From Rhizoclosmatium globosum (taxonomy: Eukaryota > Chytridiomycota > Chytridiomycetes > Chytridiales > Chytriomycetaceae): a stretch of 64,000 nt of DNA. The stretch covers positions 124,001 through 188,000 of the forward strand of contig MCGO01000018.1 of the NCBI GenBank assembly GCA_002104985.1. The letters run 5' to 3'. A program made the translations under genes and the position numbers. Below are positions 25,209 to 37,021 of this stretch, in pieces. The first letter of the stretch is position 1. Each line of letters opens with the position of its first letter. The notes beneath the pieces were generated by a model that had not been told where the DNA came from, searched no databases, and was given only the letters and a program-made list of their open reading frames with translations.

Positions 25209-26224
25209 TTAACGATGAGAACGAAGACCAGTCCACTCCGAGTCCAAGTCCAAATACCGGCGTGCACGTTTCCTTTTTTGGATATTCTTCTGACGAATCA
25301 AAAACAGGGAAAGCACCGCCAGTCCAATAATCGAAACAATAGCGATTCCGGCAATAGCTCCGGCGCTCAGATCTGAGGAGGATGTGTTTCCTGAAGGGGC
25401 TGGGTTTCCTGTCAGAGTTCCACTGCTTCCTGCTCCTGCAATGGGTTCGTGGAAGGACCATTCGCTGCATTCCGGTATTCTTGAGTCCAACAGATCAATC
25501 TATTGAAGATTTGGGAGGGTGTAAGAAAGCTTGATTCTCATATTGACCACATTGTTGAGTAACTGCAATACCTCATAAATATTCATTTGACATGCGCTTG
25601 CATTCGCATGCATCGCAAGCTCAAACGAAAAGTTTGCACCCGTCATTCCGTCAAAGACAGTTGGTGGTCCATTAAAGTTCTGGAAGCTGCAGATATCGTA
25701 ACGCACCATTTCTCTGCTGTTGTTGACACTACTCAACGTGCATGCAATCATCCCGCTGGCATCTATATTTCCGCTGGTTGGATTTGTAAGGGTAACGTTG
25801 TGTGTGATCTTTGAGCCTGTGTGTCACATGTTGTGGTAGACGAAGCCCATTAGTAAAGAGGCTCTGCAATGGGCCAGAGAAACATTCAAGTACCATCAAA
25901 GATGAATCCGAGAGGTCCGTACAAAATAGCGAAGCTTATCATGCTGAATGGCCCCAGGTTACTCCAGTCTGCATAGATCCTGTTTCGTATCCACTTAGAC
26001 TGCCATCCATCATACATCTGATTAACAGCCAAACTTAACAAACCATTGATTGGCACAGGTTGGATCAAGCGCGGACTGCCACAGCAGAGGGTGATTTGTC
26101 AAGTCCAATGATGCATTCTGCTTAATGTTGTCGATGGAGCACGATTACTCGCGCAGTTTCCAGCATGACTTTCTGAGGAGGATGACAGGTAGGATACGTG
26201 GATCAGTTCCGTCTTTTGAGACAT
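25209..26224 (-). CDS. Single-pass membrane protein, array copy D (most divergent)
   Basis: Fourth and most divergent member. N-terminus MSQKTELIHVSYLSSSSES, then NIKQNASLDLTNHPLLWQSA and LDPTCANQ. The middle exons give YADWSNLGPFSMISFAILYG and VRYDICSFQNFNGPP, then SACQMNIYEV. The C-terminal exon carries a Ser/Gly-rich stretch, the helix GAIAGIAIVSIIGLAVLSLF, RQKNIQKRKRARRYLDLD and EWTGLRSHR. The order of landmarks matches copies A-C, but the CYGGSC motif is replaced by a looser Cys spacing (NCASNRAPS). Divergence suggests an older duplication or a different ligand. Confidence 0.55.
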
Positions 26225-26727
26225 GACTGTGCGATGAGATGGGAAGTGGAAGAACAAAAATATAACAAATATTATAAAGTTTATGTATTCAACTTGTGAA
26301 AGTAAATAGATCCCAGAATACTGCAAACACAAGTGATACCTAGGCAAACCATTGCAACGTACTTTCCTTCCACCGGAATCCACTTTGGAATAGCCATGAA
26401 AGGGGGACTCACAAACTCGCTCTGTATTGGAAAGTTTGGAATATTCGATGTAATGGATTCCTATGATTCCATAGTGACAATGGATTCCGAAAGAAACTCG
26501 CCACCGACACTTCACTCTGCCGCCGGTCATTTGACATTTTCAATGGAGGCCTGTATTCCACGCTTTGCTCTGAAATAGATTCAGGAAGTTCTTGGCATTC
26601 AGAAGTAGTCGTTTTAAGTGACTTGAAAGTGGCTGTCCAGCGAACGAGACGGATTTGGAGTTTGCTGAAATGAATGAAGCTGAGTTTGTGCGAGAATCTA
26701 GGGATGCGTTTCGTGGCAAATCAGCTC

Positions 26728-29435
26728 CTAGAAAGTGAGCTGTCTTTGTTGTTGCGGAACGTATGGGTCGGTCTTTGCTTTGACATCTCCGTACCCCGTA
26801 CTGCTTCGTTTCAAGCTAACGCTTGTTTGTAAATTTTGTTCTGGATGTAGGTTATCATACTCGTATATTTGGGTTGATGTAATGGGCGGAAAATGTGGAA
26901 CCTCAACCACAACGTCAGGTGTAACTCAGTGGTTTGTATGGTGTAAGCATCGGAGATGACCGGTTATGCATTTTGGGAGACAAATTACTCCCCGACCTTT
27001 TGAACGACATGACACTGTTTCGTTTACTGCATTTGTGGTTGGGTCAGGCACGTCTTCCAACAAGAACGGCTCGATAGACGCCAAAATGCTTTGCTCTTCT
27101 GAAGTGCCTTCCAAATTTGATTCAATCACGATACCAGGATTTCCAACAAACGACTTTGGCATGTATTCCGTCCACGATTGCTACTTGCAAAACTTAGGCG
27201 AGAATTCTGTTTCGATATGGATACATCCAAGGATCTTTGATGTTGTCGAAGCTTAAACTCATGCTTAATTTGTGAACCGTGGATTTGTTGGAACGGATGG
27301 AAACTGAAGGAGTGACGAAGAATGGCTAGATTTCAAGTTCCTTATTGTTCCCGTGCCCAAATGATTCACATTAGGGGTGCTCAAATGTTTTGTCAAGTTT
27401 CTATCTCGTTGTGGTACATTCAAGCTGTCGTTACTTTTGCTGAGTCTCTCCATAGAATCCTTCTCGCGTTGTTGTTAAGTATCAGTTGATGGTAACTGCC
27501 CAGAATCATTAGCCTCCCGCATTTCAGGCTGCGAGAGTAGCCTCTTTGGCTGTAACGTAAAACTGTTCAAACTTGCAGCACACGGGGAATGTTTGAATTT
27601 TGATTGGCCCTTATGTTCTGTTGCCCCAATTGTATCTGAGCTATTCGCCAACGGGTGTGACCTGAGTCTTCCTTCATTTATCACTTTGCGAACGAGCTCA
27701 TAATTGTCAATGAAGGTGTTGATCGACTTGGAATTGATATGGACCAGCTTCAGCAATTTCAACTGTTTTTGAGAGAGCTCTACGAAAAGAGGCTTGATTT
27801 TAGCCTTTTTCAGGCTCATTTCAGTTTCTTACCTCTTGATGCATTATACTTGGTCCTGAAATCGCATGATCGAATGTATAACACTAGCGGGACAATAAAG
27901 TTTGCCGTTGATACAAAAAATAGCGGCGAGATGGCGTTGAAGGCAGTTACAGTGGTTCCTGCTGAGACGGGAATGGCAACAAACCATGGAACGATGTGTG
28001 TGAAGAACAGCAAAATTCCTATACCAATCTTAGTTTTAATCAATCTCCGCATATCAGAAACTCTACTTGAATCAAACTCAAAATTTTGAGTTAAATTGGC
28101 GTTGCTAATGACAAAGAACATTGGTATTGAAGGTAGTAGAATCGTCAGCGAGAACATATATCCCGACACACGGTCGCTTATTTTCCCAACTTGCTCAAAT
28201 ACTGAAATAAGCGTTCCTTCGCTTGGTATAGTAAAAGCAAATCCGGCTGCAACGTGGGTGTCAAGGAAAGGTTACCAAGGATTTAAAAACTCACGAATCA
28301 ATCCAATCAGTATATAGCTGAGAGTAGCTATTCCAGCGGATGTCCACAAAGTATGCTGGGCACTGACGGTGTTCCTCTGCAGAAATGTTAAGTTTACGTT
28401 GAGATGTGTTAGACTAAACCTTTAAATTTATCCATGATGGAACGGTAGATATGAACGGATAATTCAACATGATAACGCCGAAAATGGTCGGAATACTCGT
28501 GGGGTTTATGACAGGAACCAGTGTTGAATCTAAACCATTCCAGATGGAGCTGACTATCCAATAAAAAAGATTGCTACGTTAGCCAAAACTTGTGAGCATT
28601 AAATTGATATTCTCTTGGAATGAAATGAAGCTCGCTGGAAGACCGAGAACCAAAATCAACTATATCCTCCATTTATCACGGAACAAGATAAAGGGTTCTC
28701 ACCAATGAACCAAATGAGCACAGCATATAGCTGAAGCTGCATAAGCTATCTAATCATACCAAACGTGACTTACTTGTTATCGAACGGCGAGAATCCAAGA
28801 CTTGATTTCCCCGTTACGCACACAGCATGAAATCCTTTTGAAGACATGCTGATTCCACATGTCTTTTTAAACACGTCCACGAGTAGGTTGTCGACCGACT
28901 ATGTGTATGAACATGGTTATTAGGAAGACTGAATAGGGAATGGAAATGCACCTGTCCCGCCATTGCGATGGACGAAATCGCTTGCGACATTAGCGAACCA
29001 TATAGACAAAGCTGGCCCAAACAGTGCTCGACAGGACCAAAATAAAAGTTGATCATCGTTGCAAACTCAACAGTACCCTGAAATCGAACTTTAACATCGA
29101 ACATAATAGCTTATTTTGAACCTGAAAATGCTGATTTCCAGGTATCGTTTGCATCGCTTCGACAAGAAACAGGGAGGCAATGGTGGATATGAATCCAAAC
29201 ATAATAAATACTGATATGACCGGAACCCAACCAGCCTGTCAAAAGCATCAATATATTTAAAGTACGCGTTTAATAATGACGCTGACCTGTTGGAAGAGTG
29301 TTGAAGTCTGGGCAAGAGCTGTACCTGTCATATTGTTGAACAAGAAGGCAATTCCACCAACCTATTCAATAAAGGATATTTAAAGCTTCAGCACTAATAG
29401 TCCTTACTTACGATTCCAATAGTTTTGACATCCAT
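26728..29435 (-). CDS. Fungal-type transmembrane amino-acid transporter (Aa_trans-like)
   Basis: Multi-pass permease of the amino-acid/auxin permease type, probably for amino-acid movement across plasma or vacuolar membrane. The first short exon is MDVKTIGI, spliced to VGGIAFLFNNMTGTALAQTS, AGWVPVISVFIMFGFISTIA, GTVEFATMINFYFG, HCLGQLCLYGSLMSQAISSI, and after several small exons GVIMLNYPFISTVPSW and VSGYMFSLTILLPSIPMFFV..SPLFFVSTANFIVPLVLYIR. The core ends near 27.85 kb. A long, low-complexity cytoplasmic tail (about 27.8-26.73 kb: NYELVRKVINEGRL, HLSTPNVNHLG, PYVPQQQRQLTF-stop) is likely but needs introns or frame shifts I could not fix. At least eight introns. Confidence 0.6.
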
Positions 29436-29689
29436 GAGCTATTGGTGATGATGTAAGCAAACAGTTGAAAAAAGTTGAAGTCCAGCATACGATGGCAAGG
29501 GTTCCTCGACGAGCCATCGAGGGTAAAGGAAACTCGTCGTCTCTCTCTCGTCGAAGACTCTGAAGGCGGGTGAGTGTTTGGGCAATCATACGACAATGTA
29601 AATCTTGAAAGTTGAAAGAAGGTACAGTTTTTCCAAGTCGAAATAAAAGTATTATATTTGGAGTTCGGCCCAAAAGCCGTCGTTTTCGC

Positions 29690-32600
29690 ACTAAATCCCA
29701 CAATTCCGTAAATACTTGATTTCCATTTGTTTCCTGCTCCCTGAGATACCGTAGATGCGACAAAACATTCTGGAAATGTCGTAACACGTGAATTGGCACC
29801 TCGTTGTTTCCAGATCAGTTCCAACAGCGGCAATTCCCGCGAAAATGGAAAAGGCGGAAGGGTTTATTGACGCGGAAGTTATGTTTGAGGCGTTATTGTA
29901 ATTTGTCAAGCCGTTTTGAATCAATTCAATCAGCGAGTTGATATAACCAATTGTTATCTACAATAATCAACGTTCAGATGATATAATTTGTTATGTAGCG
30001 CGGTAATGCGAACTTACGGAATCCACTTTTCTCTGATAGAGTTGAATATAAGTTCCAAGATTATCACAAAGAGTTCAAATTTGATAACAGGATCCAACAA
30101 ATTATCTGCAGTTTGAGGGCCCTTTGCAAGCATTCCAGGACTCGTTTTCCATCTCGATACGGTTTAGATACAACACCATGCTTTTTCGATTCCTGAAACC
30201 TCCTATCATCTTCCCCAAACAAATCACTCTTGTGACTTTTCGTTGTTTGCTTCTGTGATGAAGCAGAAGACGCACTTGGACTCGCAGAGACAACGCCAAC
30301 ACGACCCTCCACTCCCGACTTTTCTTTCTCCCAAAACAGTCCAGAAGCACTCACGAGTAACCGCGCTTGATCAACTTTTCGAATCATTTTCCCACAATAT
30401 CCAACGACTTTTGTCAGCAGCGTGTCATAGTTCTCTTCACCAAACACATCCATTTTTTCCAATGCTCCCAAGACTAAGGTTAACATGGCTACTTGAGTTT
30501 TGGAGTCAAGCATTGAATCCTCAAACACAGTAAGGGCGTTGACAATAAACTCGTATGCTGCTTCTTCGTGGCCAGATTCATTGGCACAGAGTGCAGAAGA
30601 AAGGAAGAGGCGAATAGAGCACTCAGCGGCGTAGGAATGCCCGTGCCAAAGTCAGAAGGAGCATCTGCGTATGTATCGTCTCCACTGTCGAGGTATGAAA
30701 AGTTTGCTCGCGATAGGGCGAGAATAGTTTCACTCATAAAGTGGTACATTGACAAAAGTCGTCCCGAAATCGCAGTCTCCTGTAAAGAGGTGAGTAATGG
30801 CAATCAGACATCACCAAATGAAAACATACAGATAGTTTAGAATGACCCAAGTACTCGTGTGCAATAGCCATGCACCGAAAAACAAGTGGCGGTAGTGTAA
30901 AGCGAATGCGAACGTCCCCACCAGTTCCCAAATGCTGTCTAAGGACGGCCAACAACTATAATTTATCAACTTAAGTGCTATTATAAATATTGCTACAAAT
31001 GTACCTCCAAATCTTCATCAGGATCGGCAGTTCGACTTTTCACTGTATGAATCAGTTTCGCAATCCAATTCTGCTCCTCTTGAACATCTTCCCAATCCAA
31101 TTTTTCCAGAAGAACGCGCTGCTCTTCGACTGATTGGCCGTCTTCACCGCGCTTCATGGGAACATGTTTTGGCCCACACACATTTCCATCAACGCAATCC
31201 GTCACAAGCACTGAGCACAGTTCTCCAAATACAGCTTCAACGCCATCGCAAGTATCAATTAAGAATAATTGTTTAGGGTCTGCCGCTGATTGAATCGCTG
31301 ACTTTGCAACTGCGTGAGCTACTTTTCGACGTGATGTATGAGGAAGTAGGCGTAAAAGATCTGTGAAATTTCCGCAGTAAGAAGTGGATGTTGGTCGAGT
31401 TGGATGGGGTTCAATAAGGGCATTGTGGGGATATGGTGATGTTGTGGCAGCCACAATTGCAGTCTGCGTTTTCGAGAAGGAAGAGTAAGGAGGAGAAGAA
31501 TATTGTGGCGGTAGAATTGCACTGGAGACAGTAGAAGCTGAAGGATCGATGTCATTGTTTTCGTGTCTTTGAGGTCAGTTCTATGATGCATTCAGAGTTA
31601 GCTGGGTGTGTTCGTGCAAACTTACTTTTTTGCTGTGAGAACACGATCTTTCGCAAATCCTAGAATCTTATCAACTTGATCAACACGGTCAGGATAGCAA
31701 TTGAGAGTCAAATTCAAAAGTGGGCCAAGCAGCGATGCTGTGTCCAATAAAGTAAATTCGGGTCGAGTCTGTTGAGAGCATAAATGTACTTGATTTAATC
31801 ATTTGACTACTGAGATAAGAACCGTGATCTGTTCCCAAAACAAGTCAAATAATGGGACTTCCTTCGGAATTCCTAAAGCGTCTTCCGTTGACTCCCCTTC
31901 GGTCTCAATTACTAAACAATCAAATCAGTTTCAAGTTTGTTGTTACTGCGCAGACACACCAGGAGATAAGGAACCAGACTTTCGACTTTCCTCGGCTTCT
32001 TCCTTAATTCTTTCAACAAAAGCAATGAATCGGTCTATTAAGCCTATTACGCTCTGTTTTACATGAATAGGCTTCGATAGTTGAACGGATGCCGATAGAA
32101 TAAATCCAGTGTTCGAAAATGAAAGTCCTCAGGAAAGACTTGTATGATGATATCCATTAAATAATCTTGTGCGATCGGGTCTTTGCAGTTGACAACTTCA
32201 CCTAGGATACTGGGAAGGACGGTCTGCACGTGAAATATGAATATGCAGATTGAGCAGACATTATAGAGTTCTCACTGCTTTAAAGTGCTCCCAACCGAGT
32301 CCATCCAGTTGACTCAATCGTACAATTCCACTTCCCACGATGACACGAAGCTCTTTTCGTTCCACTTCCCTCTTGTCCCGTTCACTAGAGTGTCCAATAT
32401 ATTGCAACCGAACCCAAAGCTTATTCATCTCAATAAAGTTTTGCAGAATAAAGTGAATTGATGTTGATAGAGTACCGAGAGGGCTGATAAACGCGTTGTC
32501 AGCCTAGTCCCACGAATATTGATACTCATACCTATCTATCACAAAGTTCGGCATATGGTCCCTCGTCATCACACTAAGATAATATCTGAGAAATAGTCCA

Positions 32601-33254
32601 CGAGTAGGATGCTGAACACCTCGCGCCATTTCGAGCATATCATTTAGTAGTTCTTTAATTGGAGGGACTTCGCCCTGGTATGTTTCCTGGTTCGGAGGAT
32701 TTTCGGCGGCGAGCAACTTGGCAGCTACTCGCATGTACACGGAGCCGACAGTTATCATAAGGTACAGACGCGGAACGATGTTGCCGGCATACTGAACGAG
32801 TTCGTACAAGTCGGACAGATTGTGCTGCCCGGCAAGGTGGCCATCATACAGATAAAGGGCGAGATGCGAAGAGAGTTGGTCGAAGATGGCCATGTCTGTT
32901 TGATTTGGTGTTCAGAGTCAGTTCATTCGGAGGTTAGATTATCCGTTCAACGTATTTACAAAGTTCGTAGTAATTCTTTGGTGTCAAAAGAGACGTTCGA
33001 AGCGTGGCGAGCATCAGCGAAGCGTGGCGGAAGGCGTCCATGACAGCACAGAGTTCCTGCGAATCGATGGTGGTGTTGTTTAGAAGGATGGGTATCTCAT
33101 TGCTAAGCTGCACTGGCACCCACGAGGCTCTTGCGCATGCTTTTGGCATGCAGCTTAACTACTCCGAGTGCATCTTCGAGTATTTGTGTCTGCGTTGGCG
33201 GCAGTGCATCGCTGTCCGTTGATTGGGCGGAGGGGGCGCGGGATGGGATGCCAT
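29690..33254 (-). CDS. VPS35: VPS35, retromer cargo-selection subunit
   Basis: Alpha-solenoid scaffold of the retromer complex on endosomes, recycling cargo to the trans-Golgi. Start proposed at 33254 ([10 protein letters not shown]), then [38 protein letters not shown] and [15 protein letters not shown] second exon has [20 protein letters not shown] and [18 protein letters not shown], including the PRLY motif that contacts VPS26. Later exons (32.4-30.9 kb) continue the helical repeats. Near the C-terminus come [52 protein letters not shown] and [19 protein letters not shown], in the place of the family's terminal HFHNTLEHLR region. Frame breaks near 33210, 33105, 30100 and 29810. The exact stop between 29.40 and 29.69 kb is unresolved. 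Confidence 0.87.
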
Positions 33255-33511
33255 TCAAATAAAATAAGTAGAAAATAACCCGTTTATTATAACGTGAGAA
33301 AGGGAATGAATTTGGATTGAGCACTGCTTATTCATTATTCACCAACGTCAGAGTTTTCAAAATTACCAACTGACACAACACTTCGACATCAAAGAGATAG
33401 TCCCAATCCTCAATTCATACTTCTGCATTAATTTGAACACTGATGAATATATCATTTATTGATATTTTATCGATGTACTGGTTCAAGCCTTTTCCTTTTC
33501 AAACCACAAGA

Positions 33512-35186
33512 ATGAAACCAGCCACAGCCATCAAAGCCGCGAAGCCGTCAGTTGCTCTTGATCACAGTCAACTCTTTGATGTGAGTGTTACAGGCCCGCT
33601 CACTAAAAAGCGGTGCATCAATTTGGATAATGGTAGGCACATGCAACGTCATCCGCACATCTTAATTAACGAACTCGCAGGTGCCTCCACTCAACCAACG
33701 ACGGCAGTGATGACCGCAGTCGGTAATTTTATGAAGTATTACTCCAGTGCCCACCGGGGAAACGGATTCAAATCACAAATAACCACTTGGGCGTTTGAAG
33801 AAGCTCGGGTTGGGCTCCTTCGATTCGTTCAAGCCAGAGAAGACCAACATCTCTGCATCTTCACCAAAAACACAACCGAGTCAGTCAACTTGCTGGCTGC
33901 CCGTTTTCCTTTTGTGAAGGAGCGCAATGTAATTCTTATTTCGAGTATGGAACATCATTCATCGGACTTGCCGTGGCGGAAGACTGGACATACTATTGTC
34001 TATATCGCTATTAACAAGGACGGTACTTTGGATATGGATGATCTTCAAAACAAAGTGTCAATGTATGGCAATTCCTTGGCACTTGTTTGTGTGAGTGGGG
34101 CAAGCAACGTCACCGGAATCTTGAACCCAATTTATAAAGTGGCAAGAATTGCACACAGCGTGGGCGCTCAAGTTTACATTGACTGTGCTCAACTGGTTTC
34201 TCGCCGCGCTATTGATGTTAAAGACCTGGATGACCCTGAGCACCTGGATTATATCGCCTTTGCTGGTCACAAGATGTGTAAGCCTCATTTTCCGTCCTCT
34301 TGCTTAACAATGTAATTTAAAATTGAATTTCAGATGCTCCATTTGGATCTGCTGTATTGATTGGTCGCAAGGATGCATTTTCCGGCGGAACACCATTCTT
34401 GGACGGCGGGGGTGCAGTCAATATCGTTACACTTGTCAATGTCACATATAAAGAAGGCGCCGAAAAAGAGGAAGCTGGTTCACCAAATACTGTTGGTGCT
34501 TGTACGTGTTTACTTCATTCCTCTTACATTCTAAATCATCACAAAATCTAGATGCTATGTTCATTGCTTCAAAACAACTGCAACAAATCACGTTTTCGGC
34601 GATTGAGAATCACGAGCGGGCTCTTATGGAATATGCATTGCCAAAGCTTCAAAAAATTCCAGGTCTGAAACTAGCTGGCGGTTATCCTGTTGATCTGGGA
34701 ACCCGAGGCGGAGTTATCTCCTTCACCATCGATAATATTCACTTCAATCTTGTCGCTGCAATTCTTGGAACCGATTTGATATCGCTGTCAGAGCTGGTTG
34801 TTTTTGTGCCCATCCATATGTTATGCAACTGCTTGAGTTTCAAGGCTATCTCCAGTCGGCGAAGACGTGAAAATTTCATCCGGAAGGACATAAACAACAA
34901 AATTGGTTATATTCGTTTGTCATTTGGACTTGGCAACACGTTCACTGACGTTGATTTGGTTGTTGACGCATTGAAGAAGATTGTTCACGGAGAGTACAAG
35001 TTCAAGTATATTCAGGACGAACATGGAGAGTTTTCCGCCGCTGGAGTGAACTGTGACTTTTCAGCTTTTGTGTCATTAGATGTTGAACCCCTGAAACATC
35101 CAACTAGGATGACACTCAAGACTGTGTTTTTGGAATGGAAGGAGAAAGGGAAAAAATGGATGAAGATTCATCCAAAGCTAAGGTAA
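33512..35186 (+). CDS. Class V aminotransferase (cysteine-desulfurase-like), PLP enzyme
   Basis: PLP-dependent enzyme of fold type I, class V (NifS/SufS superfamily). Start MKPATAIKAAKPSVAL. Introns near 33632-33681, 34278-34333 and 34502-34550 agree in phase. Landmarks: NLDNG then ASTQPTTAVMTAVGNFM, FTKNTTESVNLLAARF, SSMEHHSSDLPWR, VSGASNVTGILNPI, VYIDCAQL and the PLP-lysine region AFAGHKM then YAPFGSAVLIGR. A Cys-containing segment AGCFCAHPYV is read only after a shift near 34770 that is undone near 34870; both flanks are in the same frame. The usual mitochondrial NFS1 sequence is not matched closely, so it may be a desulfurase/lyase paralogue. It lies 198 bp upstream of ISCU on the same strand. 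Confidence 0.75.
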
Positions 35187-35384
35187 ATTAAACAAGAAAT
35201 CTGGCTGAGTGACTTCAACTGAAAGATGCAATAAATTAAAGAACGTTCATGTATAAATTTCGGCGTTAAATACACTGCTGTGGAAGCAGAGAAAGCACCC
35301 ACTCGTCGGAAGCAACGGACCAATCACATGGTTGGGATCGCAGGCCAAATCAAATCTCGAAAAGTTCACACAAACCACCAAACC

Positions 35385-36505
35385 ATGTTCGCCCGCATTG
35401 CTTGTACTGCCACCAAGGGAGGCATTCCTCTCACCCGCACATCCACTGGAACCTCGTTATTGAAGGCTGTTCCTGTGTCTATTGCTGGTCAAACAAGAAG
35501 TTATCACGAAAAGGTGCGCTATCTGCCATTCAGCCACTCCCTCTTTCTGCCTGTTTCTTCCAGTATAACTCCTGTTTGCCATGCATAGCGTTGAATGTCG
35601 CAATACCTTCTTTCTCCTTTTTTTGTTACGTAATGCTAAACTCCTCCTGTCCCTTCAGGTCATTGATCACTATGAGAACCCACGAAATGTTGGTTCGCTT
35701 CCAAAGAGCGACCCAAATGTTGGAACCGGTGTGGTACGTCCAAAGGCCCCACGTTTTCGTATCTTATCGAACGCCTCCTTTTTCGCTTGAAACTGCGCTA
35801 TGGGATTCTCGGATGTTCATCTGCTTGTCAACTCTTTATCTCTGCCCGCTAAATATGGAAGCTAATATATCCTACCTCAGGTTGGGGCGCCAGCCTGTGG
35901 AGATGTTATGAAGCTGCAAATCCTCGTGAATGAAGAGACTGGAGAGATTCAGGAAGTTAAATTCAAAACATTCGGATGTGGATCGGCTATTGCTTCGTCA
36001 AGTTTCGCCACCGAGAAGATTAAGGGAATGAAGGTGTGGGATGCAAAGGGAGTCAAAAACACAGATATCGCCAAGGAATTGAGCTTACCACCCGTGAAAC
36101 TGCATTGCTCAAGTGAGTAAAACTCTTTCAGCCATTTGTCTGGACTAGCTTATTTGGTGCTGGATATATGGAAGAGAGGAGGAAGAAAGAAGGTTTCGAT
36201 AGGACTACGACTTCTGACTCATGAAACGACAACGGCAATTACGTTTCCTCATGTTGTTAGATACAGCATGAAGCCGCGTTGAAGGAATTGAAGGACGGTC
36301 TTATACAGTGGAGAAGAGGTGTCATAGAAATGCTTGATTTGCAGTTGGAACTAATAGCATCGTACCAATACTAACAATATTTCCAGTGCTTGCTGAAGAT
36401 GCCATCAAGAGTGCTGTTAAAGACTGGGAGACAAAGAGAGCAGCTCGTTTGGGTGGAAAGGCCGCGCCATTGCCAGGACAGCCAAAGGATGAAGTCCATG
36501 TTTGA
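35385..36505 (+). CDS. ISU1: Iron-sulfur cluster scaffold protein ISCU/ISU1
   Basis: Mitochondrial scaffold on which 2Fe-2S clusters are assembled from sulfur supplied by NFS1. Four exons with phase agreement: 35385-35513, 35659-35733, 35881-36112 and 36387-36505. A basic, hydroxylated N-terminus (MFARIACTATKGG..GQTRSY) looks like a mitochondrial presequence. The mature part has YHEK then VIDHYENPRNVGSL, GAPACGDVMKLQI, FKTFGCGSAIASSS and VKLHCSMLAEDAIKSAV, which supplies the three scaffold cysteines. The LPPVK Hsp70-binding motif is intact. Length is normal for the family. No frame break. Confidence 0.95.
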
Positions 36506-37021
36506 ATCATTTGAATCTAGCACATGAAATATGAAATAAATGTTATTCTTTTTCGGAATCATCTTGTGGGTCTGGTTCCGAGTCTCCCGAGTGTCCCGAA
36601 ACTCTTATCGTGAAGCCCCTCCATGTGCATATATCTCTACATTTTCATGTATCATGTAATATTTGGCACAATATCGAGGTAAGTAGTCAATTTGAGTCAT
36701 TATTTAGGTGATTATTAATTACAACAAAAGTTTGAGTGTTGAACTTCAACTCCAATTTACTCCCGAACCACACATGCAAGACTCTTCGCTCCACCGATAG
36801 TAGAATTGCATAATATGAACAATTATATCCTCGCAGTTTGAGCGAAGATGCATGAGCCATTCATGAAATCGATAAGTCTCCAACGATAAGGGAAAATTTT
36901 TCGCTGACAGTTGTCACGAGTTTGCCTTTGTTATCGTGTGGCATAGCAGGAAAAAGAAAAGCTCGGAATCCCTGCTCCATTTCGGAAGATATCTTTGCCA
37001 CCAGCTACCACTACCCATCAA
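36506..37021 (+). other. Intergenic region between ISCU and zinc-finger gene
   Basis: About 515 bp, AT-rich. No open frame, repeat or RNA gene seen. It presumably holds the ISCU 3' UTR (AATAAA-like at about 36534) and the promoter of the zinc-finger gene. Confidence 0.5.

Noticed and set aside
26225..26727. Possible fifth member of the membrane-protein array or extra gene
   Set aside because: Frames here lack the membrane helix, Cys pair and RQxN tail; likely promoter of copy D and 3' region of the transporter.
27739..28089. 116-codon plus-strand frame
   Set aside because: Opposite strand of the last membrane segments of the amino-acid transporter, whose protein is recognisable; shadow only.
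35280..35384. Upstream in-frame extension of ISCU
   Set aside because: The ATG at 35385 gives a normal mitochondrial presequence and standard length; the extension starts at a non-ATG codon.
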